Shown here piece after piece: positions 1 to 14,300 of a DNA stretch of 64,000 nt. How positions within the stretch are numbered: position 1 is the stretch's first letter; each line of letters starts with the position of its first letter. The DNA is from Platycnemis pennipes (lineage: Eukaryota > Arthropoda > Insecta > Odonata > Platycnemididae). A program made the translations under genes and the position numbers. The stretch spans positions 109,819,054-109,883,053 of the forward strand of contig OW121846.1 of assembly GCA_933228895.1 (NCBI GenBank), written 5' to 3'. The notes under the pieces are model-generated. The model made no database searches, had not been told where the DNA came from, and was given only the letters and a program-made list of their open reading frames with translations.

Positions 1-477
1 AACCATACGCTTATTCAAATACAATATCTATTAAGTATTTACTGTTTTCATATTTGTGTATTGTAGTCACAGAAATAGTGCATTTAGTGAAAGCTTGTAA
101 ACAGGACTGTAATTAAATAATAGCTTAAATGGTATTTTCAACAGAAAAAAATGGACAAAAAAAACTGGACTTTCACCTCAAACAGCCTCAAATCATTTTC
201 TTTGGCTTTTGGCATAGAAACAAAATACTTTTTCTGAGGCAATGATTAATACAGAAACATACATTGATACAATTAACAAATTTATATTTACATATGTTAA
301 AATAATAAGTATTAATTTTTCTACGTAATTCCTGTCCAAGGTAAAACAAGCAAAAATACAAGTAAATATAAGATGAGCACATTCTAGAATTCAGCAATAG
401 TTAAATTATACATTTATTTGATACAAATTATTCGAGATTTTTTTATAATTTGCTCTAGGGTCCAGTGTGCCACTTCT

Positions 478-535
478 GATCATGTAATGTGCCACTATTG
501 GCCCTTGCACCATAGGCTAGCCATCCCTGTGAGAG
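478..535 (-). mobile_element. Possible hAT terminus remnant
   Basis: Read on the minus strand, CAGGGATGGCTAGCCTATGG followed by repeated GTGGCACA resembles hAT ends of the CAGGGGTGGCCAAC type. No transposase or mirror end is nearby. Confidence 0.3.
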
Positions 536-916
536 ACGAATGAAATAAAAAGAAAGAGCACAAGATTGCTGAGCAGACACTTTCATTTCACTGTCATATG
601 CACGTCTTACTTTCCCTCATCCTAATGCAAAAATTAAAAACTTTCAAATTCAAGTTGTCTGAGAGCTGAGGTGCATCAAGCATGTTCTCATGCTAAGAAA
701 TATTTAACCTGATATTATAACACAAGCATTAAATGCATTTAACAACATGACTGAATGAAATAACCCATCAATTGATCATTTTGTCATGCAACTGATATTA
801 CATGGAGGGCACTCTATTTTTGTTTGATTTTATATTTATAATACATAGTATGCCTTAACAAGAGTGTCTAGTATTATATCCAAGTAGATGAATTGGGATA
901 TACTCATGAAAACTCA

Positions 917-1154
917 TTAACCCAATGGCTTAAAGAGACGGCGTTTCACCGACTGGCAGTACTTGGCCTTCCGTTAAAGAGCCGGATAATTAATTAATTA
1001 ATGAATAATTAATATTCTCTTAATGCAAAATATCCATGATAAGGGCTGTAAAATGTTTTTAATTGATAAAAAATAAATATAAAATATGATTTCAATAAAA
1101 AATAGTGAAATAAATGGCAAATGGGGGTAAAGAAATAATAAGCCAATGGGTTAA
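917..1154. mobile_element. piggyBac-like MITE with TTAA ends
   Basis: TTAA at 917-920 is followed by CCCAATGGCTTA. The inverted TAAGCCAATGGG precedes TTAA at 1151-1154 (one mismatch in 12). The AT-rich interior codes for nothing. TTAA is the piggyBac target. Confidence 0.65.
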
Positions 1155-4100
1155 TGCTCTTTGAAGGTGCATTTGGTTTTCCCATTATAATCATAATAAT
1201 CGATAACAATAATGTCGAATTAACTCTATCCTGTACCTCAAGCAGTATGTATGTACATGTAATTTGTGACTAGATTGAGTATGGATACCATTTTGTGCTT
1301 TTATGTTTTATAATGTATACTATTGCTGAATGGTAAAATTTGACAATAAATTAGCCAGCCATTAAATACCTTGCATCATTTCCCATTACTTCACAAAGTT
1401 GATGATAATTTTAAAGATAATTTAAGAAAAATTTAAAAAGTAATCCACTCAAAATGGAATGGTAAAAAGTGCAAACAAAAATCACAAAATATTTTTTTAA
1501 AACTTAATTCTGTAAATGAAATTTTACTTTCAGAGGGGTTTTTCTTCATTCTCATTTTGCCCAGGCAGTTCATTTGTTTGCTATGCAATGCTATTTAACT
1601 TTCTTTGAGTGGTGTACTTTTCTATTTGATTATCTTGGATAACTTTTTTAAACCGCCTTATTTTAAAATTTTATCTCTGTTCAATTCATACTCTTCCACA
1701 TGCATGATTCTCTAAATATTTACACTCTTGACTTACGCTTGATTGCCACATGTTTAAATGCTAAATCTGTACTTTTGCCTGAGCAGCCAAAAAGCTAGAT
1801 GATTATGTTCTGAAATTCTATCGCACATTTTGATTTAAAATATAATTACCTCTCCACCACAATTAAAATAGTTTTAATGTCTAAAGTGTAATATGTATGC
1901 AATAATGATTTCTTTGTAGTGAAAATAGTTCCAATGTCATTGTGTTCTCATACGTTGTGAAATCATAGCATTTTTTTCAAAATCCGTTAATATCTTGATT
2001 TTACATAACTCCCCATTTTTGGGTCCCAAGGTGTTACATAACATCAAGACTCTACTGTAATGTGTAAACTTAAACTTATGTTAGTGTAAGTACAAAATTA
2101 GTACATACATAGATTAAAGTCTCTACTGCAATTTCAGTGTGCTCAAATCTCGCTCGAGATTCAAGATTTTTTTCAAATTCTCACTCGATCTTGCTCAAAT
2201 TAAAAAAAAATCCCTGCTTGCACAGCCCTAATATCTTATTTTTGAAGAGATCTACTGGTGAATAAATATTTATTATTCCATATTATTTCTTTAGCACAGC
2301 ATGATGCTATGATCGGCAAACACTGTTTGTGAAAGTGAATTACAGGTGAACACACTTTCCTACCATAATTTTTACAATTTACATCTTGGTAAGAGTATGA
2401 TGTGTTGTTTTTTTAACATCTCTGTATGCGTTAATTTTAAATGTCTAGATTTGTGGAGCAGAGTCAGCTACAATTTTGGTCATGAATTATAGGGCCTAAT
2501 TACATGGTGCATGAACCTGAGTGATTCCATGTTCGAATGCATGGACAAAATTATATCAGTATTTTATGGACAAGCATCCATTCATTCATACAAGTTGCTA
2601 TAGTTTAACAATGAAATTTCGATGGCATGGATGGGGCATGATATAGTACATACATAAACTTGCACAGTTCATGCTTCATCTGACCAGACATATGTATGAC
2701 TTGTGCTCACTTTAACTGTGAGCTTGGTACATGTGCATAAGTGTTCCACACAGTTTTTTCTCATATCTCCAATCTTTCTGCACAAGGCAACTGAATTCAC
2801 GTATCTTAAAAAAATGTCCGAGTTGTAAAGCAAAAGCCTGTGTATCACTTCCACATTTTCCAGCGAGCTCATTAAGAAGGTAGTTATTTCCTCAAGAATG
2901 TTGTACATTATTTTTTATATCGATAACTTTGTATGAGGTTATAATGCAGGACATGAATAATCATCAATGACATAGACAATCATAATGCTTCATGACCAGC
3001 ATTTATAGCCAAATGACATCTTATTTGACTCAACATACAAAATGGTTAATAACCTTACAAAATGCCTACAGCAAAAGGCCACCGTTCTTTAGTCATCAGT
3101 ACGGTGAATGCTTTTTTCAAGACAAAATAACATTAGCTGATGCAGAAAAAATACAATGCTGAACTTTAAAATGCTTTTGTATATGTAAAAAGGCAAAAAT
3201 CATACTGAAATGCATTTATTTTTCATTATTACATGATACTAGCTTTCTTATTTCAAGATAGAGACTTTTTTCAAAGATTCAAGATGTGTCAAATGCCTTT
3301 CCAAGCTTAAGATATTTCAGGCATTTAAACATATCTTAAATGAAAAACTTAATCATGCAACAACAGAATAGTCTTGATCATTTGAATCATCAACAATGAG
3401 AAAATCCATTTAAGGCAGCATCATTTGAAGCTGCCTTAGATACTACACCTATGTTGCCGAATGGCATATGAAATTAATGAAATGAAGTTTCTATCCCAGT
3501 TTCTTACAACATATAAGTAACACATTTATATTCCAATTAAAGATTTTGAAAATAATCCTTCATAAGAAAATGTTATACTTGAATAAAAAAGAAATGTACC
3601 CATAAAAAGATGATATAATCTTTAAATCAGCTAATCAAGAAATACAGAGCCTTGGTGCATTAAGATTGAAAAAAACATTGCAATCTACTGTAGTTGAACT
3701 GCTTGATAAAATATGCAGCCACAGTGGAACAAAGTATTACCATTTCTCCTTCATCCATCGCTGTTAACATTAACTTTTTTTAACCAATACCAGTAGGAGT
3801 ACCTGTTCACTGGTTAATGGACCGAAATGCTGTACTCTTTAGAAGCAGAGAGCTTTGTCCCAAAAAACAACTCCATGGCATCAAATGAACACGAGTCTTA
3901 AGATTTCAAAGTTTGACGGGTTAATTTCAGAGAGGAAAATCACATTATAATCTCACAAAAATAATTAAACTTGGTCCAGCGTAATACTACAACTGGACAT
4001 TTGGTCTACAGCCACTCAGAGATCCAATTCAATAAGGGCTAACAAAACCAAAAAATCCAGGTTCAAGGTAGCTGTGCAATCTTTTCACTACTGCTGTGAG

Positions 4101-4749
4101 GTATTAAGACTCAAATGTGGTATTAAAATGAAAAAAGAAGAGCAATTTGATTAGAAAAAGAGACCGACACCATACCAAATGGAGATGAGGAAAAGACCTG
4201 CCTCTGGTAAGTAACCCAGCCACCATCACAGTAATCAGGCTGGTTTGGTGGCGATGGCTTAGTTCACACTAAGAGAGTACCACATACTGAGAGCTACTAA
4301 AAGTGCAATAAATGTGTTCAAGGCAAAGAAGCCAGTTCCATCCTCTCATTGCTGCCTTCATCTTCCCAGAGAAATCTAACACCCAGAAAATGATACAGTT
4401 GAATTGCTTACAGACACTATCCAGGTATTTTGGCTCTGGAAGCTGCATATTGGGCTACCCAGTCAGGAACCAAACATTCCAGCCATAGACAGCCAATTGC
4501 ACCCAATTCAAAGCCTTATACCCAAATACATAAGTCAAAACTTGTGAAGTAGTTACAGATTTAAATAAAAAGGAATAGAATTTGATTTTAGCATGTGCCC
4601 ACACCCAAAGTAGACACAAAAGTTATTATCTAGATGAGTTTATTATGACTTTAAAGCATAGAAGTAGATATCAAAATGCATTATAATTTACTTAAAAGAT
4701 ATGTATTCATTACAAAATGAAGAATTTTATCAATATTTAATAGGTTTTC

Positions 4750-4890
4750 ACCATGGATTTGACCTAGGTGTCAACAGATGCTCATCTTATTATGTACAGC
4801 CTGGTATCTCTCATACTCCATCCGCATATGTCTCACAGTGGAAGGTGTGTTGCAATCATTACACTACGGCTGAACCTTCTCATAAGATGC
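4750..4890 (-). repeat. Possible tRNA-derived SINE head
   Basis: The minus strand has GGTTCAGCCGTAGTGTAATG with ATTGCAACACACC, resembling a tRNA 5' half with an A box. The B-box half is not clear. Confidence 0.35.
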
Positions 4891-5684
4891 ATGCATAAAT
4901 TAGGGCACATGGCTATACTCTCAGCCGAGTGATTGTGACCTCTTCTCTGTGATTCATCCGGACCTAGGAGGGCCACAGTGATATCCAGTCTCTACTGCTC
5001 AGAGTTTTTTGCCACAATGACTGCTCCAGTGCTCTTTCCACATTTTGTGAGTGTACTCTCTTAGCATAGCCTTGATATAATCAGCTGATAAGAGGAAAAA
5101 GTACGACTTGGCAGAGGGCATCTCTGGCTGCTGAGTGAGCCTTTTCTTTGCCAGTCATTCCAACATGACCTTGGACCCATATAAAAAAATATTTACACTT
5201 CTCTGCTTGGAGATAGAATGGTGAGATGTATTTCTTTGAAATTAGCACAACTTATGGAATAGCTGGATATGAACTGTTATGCACTCAAGGAGCCTGAACA
5301 GATAAGAAATGATAAATTACGGCATTTATTGCTTTTAAAAGACAACTAAAACTCAAAGAATTCTGTACTGTTAAAGCTACTGCTGACGAACAGGGCACAC
5401 ACATCTGACTTCAACCTGTCCAATGTAGATGAGGGTGAAGTCTGAGTAGTTTGCCAGGATTTCTGTGAAACTACTGATGTACTTTGGTGCTGTAGTGATT
5501 GATTTTGAACAGTAAACAAGCCAGAATAAAATGTATTTGGGGCATCAACCATTGAGGGTGCTTAGAATATCTCCTAGGATAGATGTCCACCAGACTAAAA
5601 CAATTGGCTAAAATAAAATTTCTAAAATAAGTAATAACAGGTTTTGTAACCCTCACCCTTCAACTAAAAAGAAAGGGAGGAAGG

Positions 5685-5830
5685 ATGCCCTGGTAGCTTA
5701 ATGGCTAAAGTATCTGGAATGAATTTGGGGGATCCAGATTTGTATCCTGGTCAAGGTCAATGATTTTCTCTCCAGGGAAATTCTGCTATTGTGCATAAAT
5801 AGTGAAAACCCCATTAAGGTTTCTGCAGCT
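5685..5830 (+). repeat. SINE copy, same family as 39498, diverged
   Basis: The head CCTGGTAGCTTAATGGCTAA, a degraded B box TTGTATCCTGG, and the body GATTTTCTCTCCAGGGAAAT then CTGCTATTGTGC align with the 39.5-kb SINE. Confidence 0.65.
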
Positions 5831-6238
5831 CATTTGTAATCCTTCAATTTAAAAAACTTTAAAAATATAGTTGAAAAAGCAAGTTAAAATTAAAACTTGA
5901 GTGGCTCCTCATATACATCAATCATGTACACATAATTGGCCGCTAATATGTGAGGCTACATATGGATCTCCAGCCTCAACATAAAAACTCAGGACTGGAA
6001 ATGCCATATGGGTAGCAGTGGCCAGCCTTAGTTTCATGTTATGTGTGCGCTACTATATGTGAACTGTGGACAACGGTCTCAAATAACATGTCCCGTCCAG
6101 TGGCATGAATAAAACACCCATAGATGAACCTAGATCACACCAGAACTCGATACAGTTAAAAAATTGTTGTACAGTCAGCAAACCAGGTAGAATAACTTAA
6201 AAAATGTTAAATACTTAAAACTCTAAAACACCTGTCCC

Positions 6239-6378
6239 TTAACACATTCACTGCAGATGACCTCTTAAGAGGCCATTCAGGTACCTGATGGGTGGCTTCT
6301 TATGAGTCAGTAACGCGTTAGACAAAAATATTTTCCCATCACCAGGTAGCAGACACTTCACTACATTGAACGTGTTAA
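6239..6378. mobile_element. piggyBac-like MITE, 140 bp
   Basis: TTAA plus CACATTCACTGCAG at 6239 mirrors CTACATTGAACGTG plus TTAA ending at 6378 (11 of 14 match when inverted). The interior has a palindromic CCTCTTAAGAGG. Confidence 0.65.
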
Positions 6379-7440
6379 ATGCAAACAATTTATTGCCAGT
6401 TAAGGCAATGGCCAAAAGTCATCCCTAACAAGAAGACAGAGTCAACATATGGAAGGATCCTTACATTAAGACAAAGCTGGTGGAACATGTTTTCACTAAC
6501 CCTGAGAACATGGATGCATTTTTTTGTTAGTCGGTAATGATAAGTCATTTTTCTGGTACCATTCCATAAGCTTGTTACCAGCGTGGTGATGCAGCCTATA
6601 ATGTCACTAATCACCAGAGCAAACAGTGACACACTCCACATAGAATGCTGGGATACTCTGAGCCCCGGAATGAAACATTCATTTAGGTGTTGTGATGAAC
6701 AGTAGACTATCAGAATTACCTAGATGTGGATGCCCCCTTAATCCCCACTAGTGCAAGATTATTTAACCTTCAAATACTGAATCCAAACCCCTACAGGTTC
6801 TTTGCTGCCAGAGTTAATTTAATTTGGTTTTTGAAGTTTCCCTGCAATGGTTCAGAAAAATACAATTCACTTCAGAACTAACTGACAGAAATTGTTTAAA
6901 TAAAAACTATTGTAAGAAATAGACTTTTGGGCATACATTTGTAAAGTTCCAGTTGGAATCAAGCCTAAATGAAGAAATTATATTGGATGAATTTATGAAA
7001 TAAGAATACATCACTTTTTTATAAACTAACAAAAAAATGAGAAAATTATTTCATGTGGTATTCTTCAAAGGTCTGAAGCACATATAATCCCAAATCACTA
7101 ACTTTGCATTTTACATGTGCTCTTGGGTACATGTGGTCTTGCTCTTTTTAGGCACACCCAATTCATCCAGCCTGCCATTTCTTTATTGATCTTTTGATTT
7201 GATTTCTTATTGAATGTGTTTTTTCTTCGGCCTATAAACAGCAGTGTTCTGTTGTTCTGTTCCCTTTGAACTGGTTCCTTTCCCTGTATGTAGCTACGAA
7301 GGGAAGAGCTGATGCATCTTTTCCACTGTTGCCTCATGACAGCCACTTAATAAGGCCTTTGAGTCATTAGAGCCCCAAATGCAATCAGGACTACCCAGTT
7401 GTTCAACACTATAGCACAGAGGCAGTAGAAAATATTTTTC

Positions 7441-7515
7441 CACTTCAATGTACCATGCTTATACCATAGAAAATATCCATCCACTTCAATGTACCATTCT
7501 CATGCCATAGTTCCC
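7441..7515. repeat. 41-bp imperfect tandem duplication
   Basis: CACTTCAATGTACCA occurs at 7441 and 7482, each followed by a similar CATAG-ending segment. Intergenic. Confidence 0.6.
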
Positions 7516-8069
7516 AGTCATTCGACCTCCCGTATCCATGTATTTTAAGTGTTGATGGCATTCCTTGAATATTTCCGGCCTGTATGAATTGCTCTTAGAA
7601 TCAGAAAAATTACCTATTCTTGATGGCTAATGCAAAGAGGAACAAGTACGAAGACTTTTCTTTTATCCTTTCACGTCACAGCTGGTAAATCATTTCAATC
7701 TGAAACACATAAGTCACTTCACAGCCCTTCAATTCTATTACCTTACAATCAAATTTCTATGGCTTATATGAAGGCTTATGTGGTGATATTCACATATATT
7801 AATTGCTTTGCCATTGTTTAAACCATCTTAGATGGTGCTAAATAGAAACTCCATGGGCCCTATGACAAATAGAGAGAAACCCAAAGCATATGCAACCCTC
7901 CTGTGTGTCTGGCACTATGGAGAAAATTACTAAAATTCTCTCCAAATACAAAATTGAAATACAAAATTGTGTCCAGATACACATGTGCCACCAAGACAGC
8001 GGACATCCTCCTTAAGTCCAAAGATCCATTTCCAAAAGACCTTCACGGATGAGTATATTGGATAATGTA

Positions 8070-8300
8070 CAGCTGAGGTCACTTATACATTGACCAGACC
8101 TGTAGACCTTTAAAAATATACCTCCAAGAACCTCCAAGGTCTATTAAAAGTCAAAATTGCTTCTTGTCTGCAATAGCGTAATACCACTGGACTGGCTCAA
8201 TGCACAACTTCAACTTGGGAGAAGTGACATTAATTACATAAGAGAACCACTATTTTCCAAGATTGATAAGAGAGGCTGAGGAAATATCATAAATTCCATT
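8070..8300 (+). mobile_element. GIY-YIG (Penelope-like) relic
   Basis: Plus-strand frames read HLYIDQTCRPLKIYLQEP and, after stops, HYFPRLIREAEEI, matching the YIGQT...L.EH and FPRLIREAIEI blocks of Penelope-like endonucleases. It is short and broken. Confidence 0.45.
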
Positions 8301-11300
8301 GAGAAAACAAATTAAACAACAATATGAAATGGATTTTTCAAAATAAAAAAAACTCCATTTTACAAAGAGAAGAAAAGCTTGTTTGAAATGCATCCTCTAC
8401 CCAGAGCTTCGGAAACAAGGGATCACTGTCAAGAAACTATACTGCGAGCAGAAAGTGGTAAATACTAAACGATGGTATCAGTATGCTTTCCTCTCAACAC
8501 ATGCACACATTCATGGAACCTCTCTACTTGATGAGGGTTAGGGATTAGGCAAGAGAGGTACGACCTCACACTGACTCTTTTCCCCAACTATGGTTTTGCC
8601 GAGAATCAGTTTCACAATTTTCTTTCCTTTGGTGGCTAGAAAATAGAGCTCCTATACTTTGCAAAATTGGAAAAAAGTACAAAGAAGAGTATAATGAAGA
8701 TTCCCACAAAGTTGGACCACAAAATAACACATACAACATCAGAGGGGAACTAAGGGGGAATGTTTTGGTCTTCGTGACCCACAGCATGCTTGGGGATAGG
8801 AATAACCATCGATTCTCATGAGGATTATGAGGAATTCCCACAATTTGAACTTGATTCAGGGTCTTCAATTTATTAATTCAACCATTGAAAAAGGGATGTT
8901 ATAAGCTGCAGGGGCATGTGGTTCTCTTACACTTGTGATATTTGATTCCAAACACCCCTTAATTTAAATAAAATATTGATTTTTATACTCTGGATACTAA
9001 GCTCATGTAATGGTGTTAGTGGGAATTCATTGGAAAGGGCCAAGCTTTGACATTCATTGTAAGTGCCAAGAATAAGACATTCTACTATTAGGTCGTTAAT
9101 AAATTTTTCACCATGAATCATAACTGAAGAAGACACACGAACATTAATCAATACAGGTCAAAATACCGCAGCAACTGCCAAATTCCATATGAGAACAATG
9201 ACTAGGTATAGTTCACAAAATTTTCCAAAAGATGACTCATATCTGTGAATGATGGTACTATTCTTATATGAAGAAAGCTGTAAGATAAGACTGCTTTCAT
9301 TATATAGTATAGTATGAGTTTTCTTTTTCATTGCCATCAATGCTTGCAAGTCTAGGCTCCCCACAAAAATTGGAATGCTTCATCAATGTTTTAGTGATAA
9401 AACATACACCACACATTTTACCCTTAAAGTCTTTAGTATCAAATAATACCAACATTTCCAGGCAATCAATAGACAACAAAACAGAAACTGGTGGCTTTGA
9501 GTTTTACCTTGACTAAAAACATGCAATAATTATCATAAAATAATCATAATTAATAATAAATTACAGCTTCATGAATACACTTGTGAGGGCTGGATATACC
9601 CTTCTGCAATTTTAAAGCATGACACTTCATTTCAACTAGTCTAGTTAAACAACAATCAACAGTTCAACAATCTAGTTAGACCAATCAAAAACTTCCAAAA
9701 GTGAACGATTTGCGGAATGAGCACAGCTATAAGCTCTGTGCAGTGGAAAATCTGTGAACTAAAAACCAGATTCAAAATATACTAGAAAATAGTTGCCAGA
9801 TTAAAGGAAGCCAGGCTAAATAGGTCCACCTGTACCTGTTCCCCTCCAAAGCACACTTTTCAATCCCTTTGGCCTGTCACTTCAACTTCTTCCCCTTAAC
9901 ATACCTTTTCCTAACCTCCTTTCTCCATTACTTACTATATCATTTGATTAACATTCAACTGATGCAGCATACTTTGTAGACTGAAGCCCATGAAATAGCT
10001 TAGAATTGAGGACTACCTGCTTGTTTGTTTGCTTGCTAAAGTGAGTATAAATATGAAGTTTCCACAAAGAATAATGTACCCCCCTTATTAATCCAGTGAA
10101 AGCAATTAAACTGTCAATAATAAAAATAGTGTGCAAAGTCTATTTCTTTAAAAATGTCTTTGAAGTTACAGAAAGTCTACTTGTAATCTTTTCAAGTTAT
10201 CATTTTAATTTTCTCAACTATAATTATTTATTAACAGAAATATGAATCCCTAACTAAGGACAATAATGATTATGAAGAGTATTCATATTGAAACATGAAC
10301 ACCCTAAGCCCTTGGAATACCATGATCTGGTCATTTTTGACCCATTTAATTTTATAGTAACAAATGAGATTTTCAATTATAACAAGAGTTATGTATATAT
10401 TTTCTATATATATTTTCCACGTAGATGTGCAAAGAGATATGATAATCCAATCCAGTGAATGATAATCCAAAACTTGAAGAAAGAGAAGAACATCGTAGCA
10501 ACGATATATGCCTGTTGACATATCAGCTCTGAATGTACCTAACCCTCTTGTAATTCATGCTACTTTTTTCCTATTAAGTGAGAACCAAAGTTTTTTTGTG
10601 AGTCTCTTTTTTTAAGCATGAGTATTGACAGCAAAACCAAAGTGTGCTCAAAAGCCACAGCGATAGAATATTGGTGAGTCACAAAGCATGCTAACAGAAA
10701 AAAATGATCCTTTCTGGTTCTCCATCACAGCTAATGTCACCATTCTATCATCCAAAATATTTGAGTTTGACTCATCAAACAGATATATTTCAATGAAGCC
10801 CATAAAGATTAATGGCTGCAGATTGCTTCCTGCAATTCACACAATTATACTTTAACTCTTATATGGTGCTGCACCAAACACTGATACATGGCCTTACTGT
10901 AGCACTTCACAACGGCTGCTTCTACTTTTATTGCCATCTGACTGCAATATTTACAGTCTGTGAGGAATGGGTCATTTAAGAAGGTTGTGGCACCATTTGC
11001 AGTGAAAATGACTCATTCTTACAGGACAAAATGGAACTTGAAAATAGTTACACGAAACACCAAGATTGGGTCATATCTCACATCAAAGCTATCATTTTCC
11101 AATTTATACAATAAATACATGCATGGGCATCGATTTTTCAAAAGAATGCTGAACACATTTACAAATAATACATGAAAATCATTCATTTGCGTAATGGCTA
11201 ACACATTAAAAATTCAAAATTTTGACAGCATGGGTCATTCTGACCTGATTATGGCATTCCAAGGGTTAATTATGACAGTCCATAACTGCTGAAATAAAGC

Positions 11301-11314
11301 TATTTGTCTCTTAC
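8301..11314. other. AT-rich DNA where the last GTPBP6 exon would be expected
   Basis: The GTPBP6 exon at 11315 ends at a good donor (AG|GTAAGA on the minus strand), so at least one more exon must lie below it. I scanned this stretch and 1-8300 for a WLYK-type start and did not find one. Confidence 0.4.
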
Positions 11315-14300
11315 CTGGCCTCAATTCCACCCATAGGAACTTTGAATACCATTTTCTTGCGCCCTGTGCTCTTCAACAGTGACTCTTCTATTCTTTCTTT
11401 CAAGATGTCAATACCTTCAAAGTAAAAATGCTGAAATTTGGTATCAGAGCTTTCAATTATATTAAAGATTATTCCCAATGAAAATATAAAATAGAACAAC
11501 AAGTTACACTGGAGATACACCCAAAGGCCTTCTAAAGTTAGTGGAAACCATTGATAATGGGGATGGTAAGTATTTATCCTTTCTCTGGAGCATTATGCAT
11601 ACATTTTCTCAATGGAGAAATCAAAATATACCTATCCATTATTCTTATTACAGGTTTGTAGGAACTACAACATGCTCTTTGGGCACATTATAAAATATAA
11701 TGGAAAATAATAGAGATACTGCTGTAACCCCTTTGCAATACATAGTGTTTAACAATTTAGTGTCACGCACAGATAACTTTAATACAGTTAATCACACAAA
11801 ACTTGCATTTTTCCACAGAGTTCTTTAATGTACCATGTGGTTACACTCACAACATCATCCTCCAGTACAAGACAAGAATTGTTCAAGGAAGACACCATAA
11901 CTATACGGAGAGGAGAAGGGATGAGAGAGAGGAAGGGTGAGTGAAGACAATTGGAAGTGGAATGGTGAGAGGAGGCATTAAAGGTTGACAATATTGGAGT
12001 GAATAGGTTTGGACTATTGATGGGACCACCTAGAAGTAGGGTATATGGCGGGAAAGCCCGTGGAAGGGCTGCTCCATCCCTAATCACTCCCAAAAAGGTG
12101 AATCGCTTCAAGATCAGTACTGGATACCTGAAATGTCCTAACTATTTCAACCTCAACATTTTAGATAGTGGTTAGCAGCAATACTAATGAACAAGATTAA
12201 AAGTTGCTCAAGAATCAGGAACATCCCAGTTTACTTTGGTTTCGTGGAGACTAAGTTAAAGATGCCAGATTTTCAAGTTTCCTTTTAAAATAGCTGTTAC
12301 TCTTAGTGATTTCAAATCTATTGTGTATTATTACAAGTGAAAGCAGTCTATTTAAAGGAGGACATCAACAATGCTCTAGTCTTCCTGGAGGAGACTGAGA
12401 TTAATGACCTCTTAACATGCTGACGACTGAGTATTTGTTCTTGTGGTGTAGGACTGGCCACTTAATAGCTTTTAACCAAAACGTCATTACCTACGAAAAT
12501 TTGCATGAAACCTTGTTTTCTTCACAAATGCAATACAATTTTAAAAGTTCTAATTACCAGATTTGCCAGTATTTCTTTTTTTGGGGGGCTATTCGGAGGA
12601 TGATAACCTTTTATTACAAAGAACTATGCAGAATGCACTGATATACCATTTTTCCTTTCTGAGTTTCCTTGCAGAGCACATTGCAGTACATCCGTGATGG
12701 ATATTTATTGCTCCCAATGCCACATTTACCATTTTCTCATTCTCCCCAATAGCCCTTTTGGGTTACATTCATTTTGACAAAGTCGGAGTACTTACAAGTC
12801 AAAAAATTCTAAGTCAGTCTCAAAGTCATCCACGGAGGATTTATTACGTGAAAATAAAATGCAATTTGATCACTTTTACCATCTAATTTAAATCATTTAG
12901 TATCAAAACCAAGCCATTACAACATTGCACATACAGTTGAATCTTGTTTAATTTTAGCATGTGCTGGCTTCTGGACAGAAAAGAGGGGAATTGGGCAGGT
13001 TGGGCACACTCAAGTTGAGGAACAAATTATCTAGCAAATTATCACAGAGCTGAGAGCGATTGACAAAACAAGCATGAAAATGACAGTTGAATGAACAAGT
13101 TTTTGTTGCTGTTAAATGAAGAAATGCTGGTAAATACTGCATTGCTTCTACATATATGCCAATATTTAAGGCAGTCAACACTTGTATGGACAGTTACAAG
13201 GATTGTTTTCCATTTATTATTTCAAAATTCTTAACAACTCAAATTTGACGAGAAAATAAAAGAAGTGCTTACCAGCTTCAGTAACAGCAGACACAGCCAG
13301 GGCATTGCAGTCCAATAACTTAAGTTTGTCCTTGGCTTCAGCAACATCTACTTTATTCCCAACCACCAAAATATTTCTCCTAAGCTTCTCAGATATATTT
13401 AAAGATGCAAGTGTCTTTTCCACTTCTATAGACTGGGCCAAAGCATCTGGGTGGCTAATATCACAAACATGGAGAATAAGATCCTAGAGCAAAAAACAAA
13501 ATACATTAATACATATGCACTGAGAGAAGATTATACGGATGCCCGCTTACTTATCCCTCACTGCACTCATTACTAATTATTTTTTATGCATGATATGAAG
13601 TGTGTTTGGTGAGAATTCACCCCCTGCCACACACCTTTATGGTGGCTTGCAGGATATTATGTAGATGTAGATGTTAGGACTTAGCTCAGTTTTAATGCTT
13701 CATTAGAGAGGTTTACCATTCACAATGCTTAGATCTTTTCTCTAAAAAGCCTCTCCCCAAGAAAAAGTCTTAAATATTTTCCAAACTTGGATTCATGGGC
13801 ATCATGGGTTCATGCATTGACTCTAAAAACTCTTTTACATTCATCAATAAATTGTGCACCTTGGAGTGGCATCAATACATTGCAAATGAATGGGAATAAT
13901 ACAAGGGTTATTTTCGGCAAACTCATTCATGCATTTGGGAAGAATTTCCATCCAAGATAACACAGAATGAAAAACACGAGCCAAATCCACAAAAATAAAC
14001 TTTACTATGACCCGAGTTTCACTGTATTACAGCATCGTCACGTAGCGTATATCAAAGATGCACCATCATATATATGAACTCCGAATTCCACCAACAGGGG
14101 TGGGGGAACCCCACTCAGTTGTTCCTCCTTCACCAAGGGGGCAAACGAACGGAGGCCTCCATCATCGGCACTGCTCAACCCACAACAAGGAAGGGAGTCA
14201 TTGCATTTCACACCCTTTGTAAAGGGGCATCACCCAGGGGTCTGCCCCTCCCACATTTACGACCTCTCAACGGAGCACCCAAAGGACGAGGTTCCTTGCT

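Larger units (their letters stand above)
1155..6238. other. AT-rich intergenic DNA
   Basis: No gene is supported on either strand; open frames are short and lack recognisable motifs. Two SINE-like stretches (about 4750-4890 and 5685-5830) are the only features I see. Confidence 0.5.

Noticed and set aside
2669..2908. 79-residue minus-strand frame
   Set aside because: Composition looks protein-like but there are no motifs, splice sites or neighbours to support it.
6390..6641. 83-residue minus-strand frame beside the piggyBac-like MITE
   Set aside because: I looked for piggyBac transposase blocks and found none in any frame.
7098..7346. Minus-strand HEATVEKMHQLFPS as the missing last GTPBP6 exon
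   Set aside because: It resembles the KEATV and LFP ends only superficially, the spacing between them is far too short, and there is no acceptor or WLY motif.
12954..13181. 75-residue minus-strand frame between GTPBP6 exons
   Set aside because: It lies in intron 6, has no acceptor/donor in frame with neighbours and no family match.
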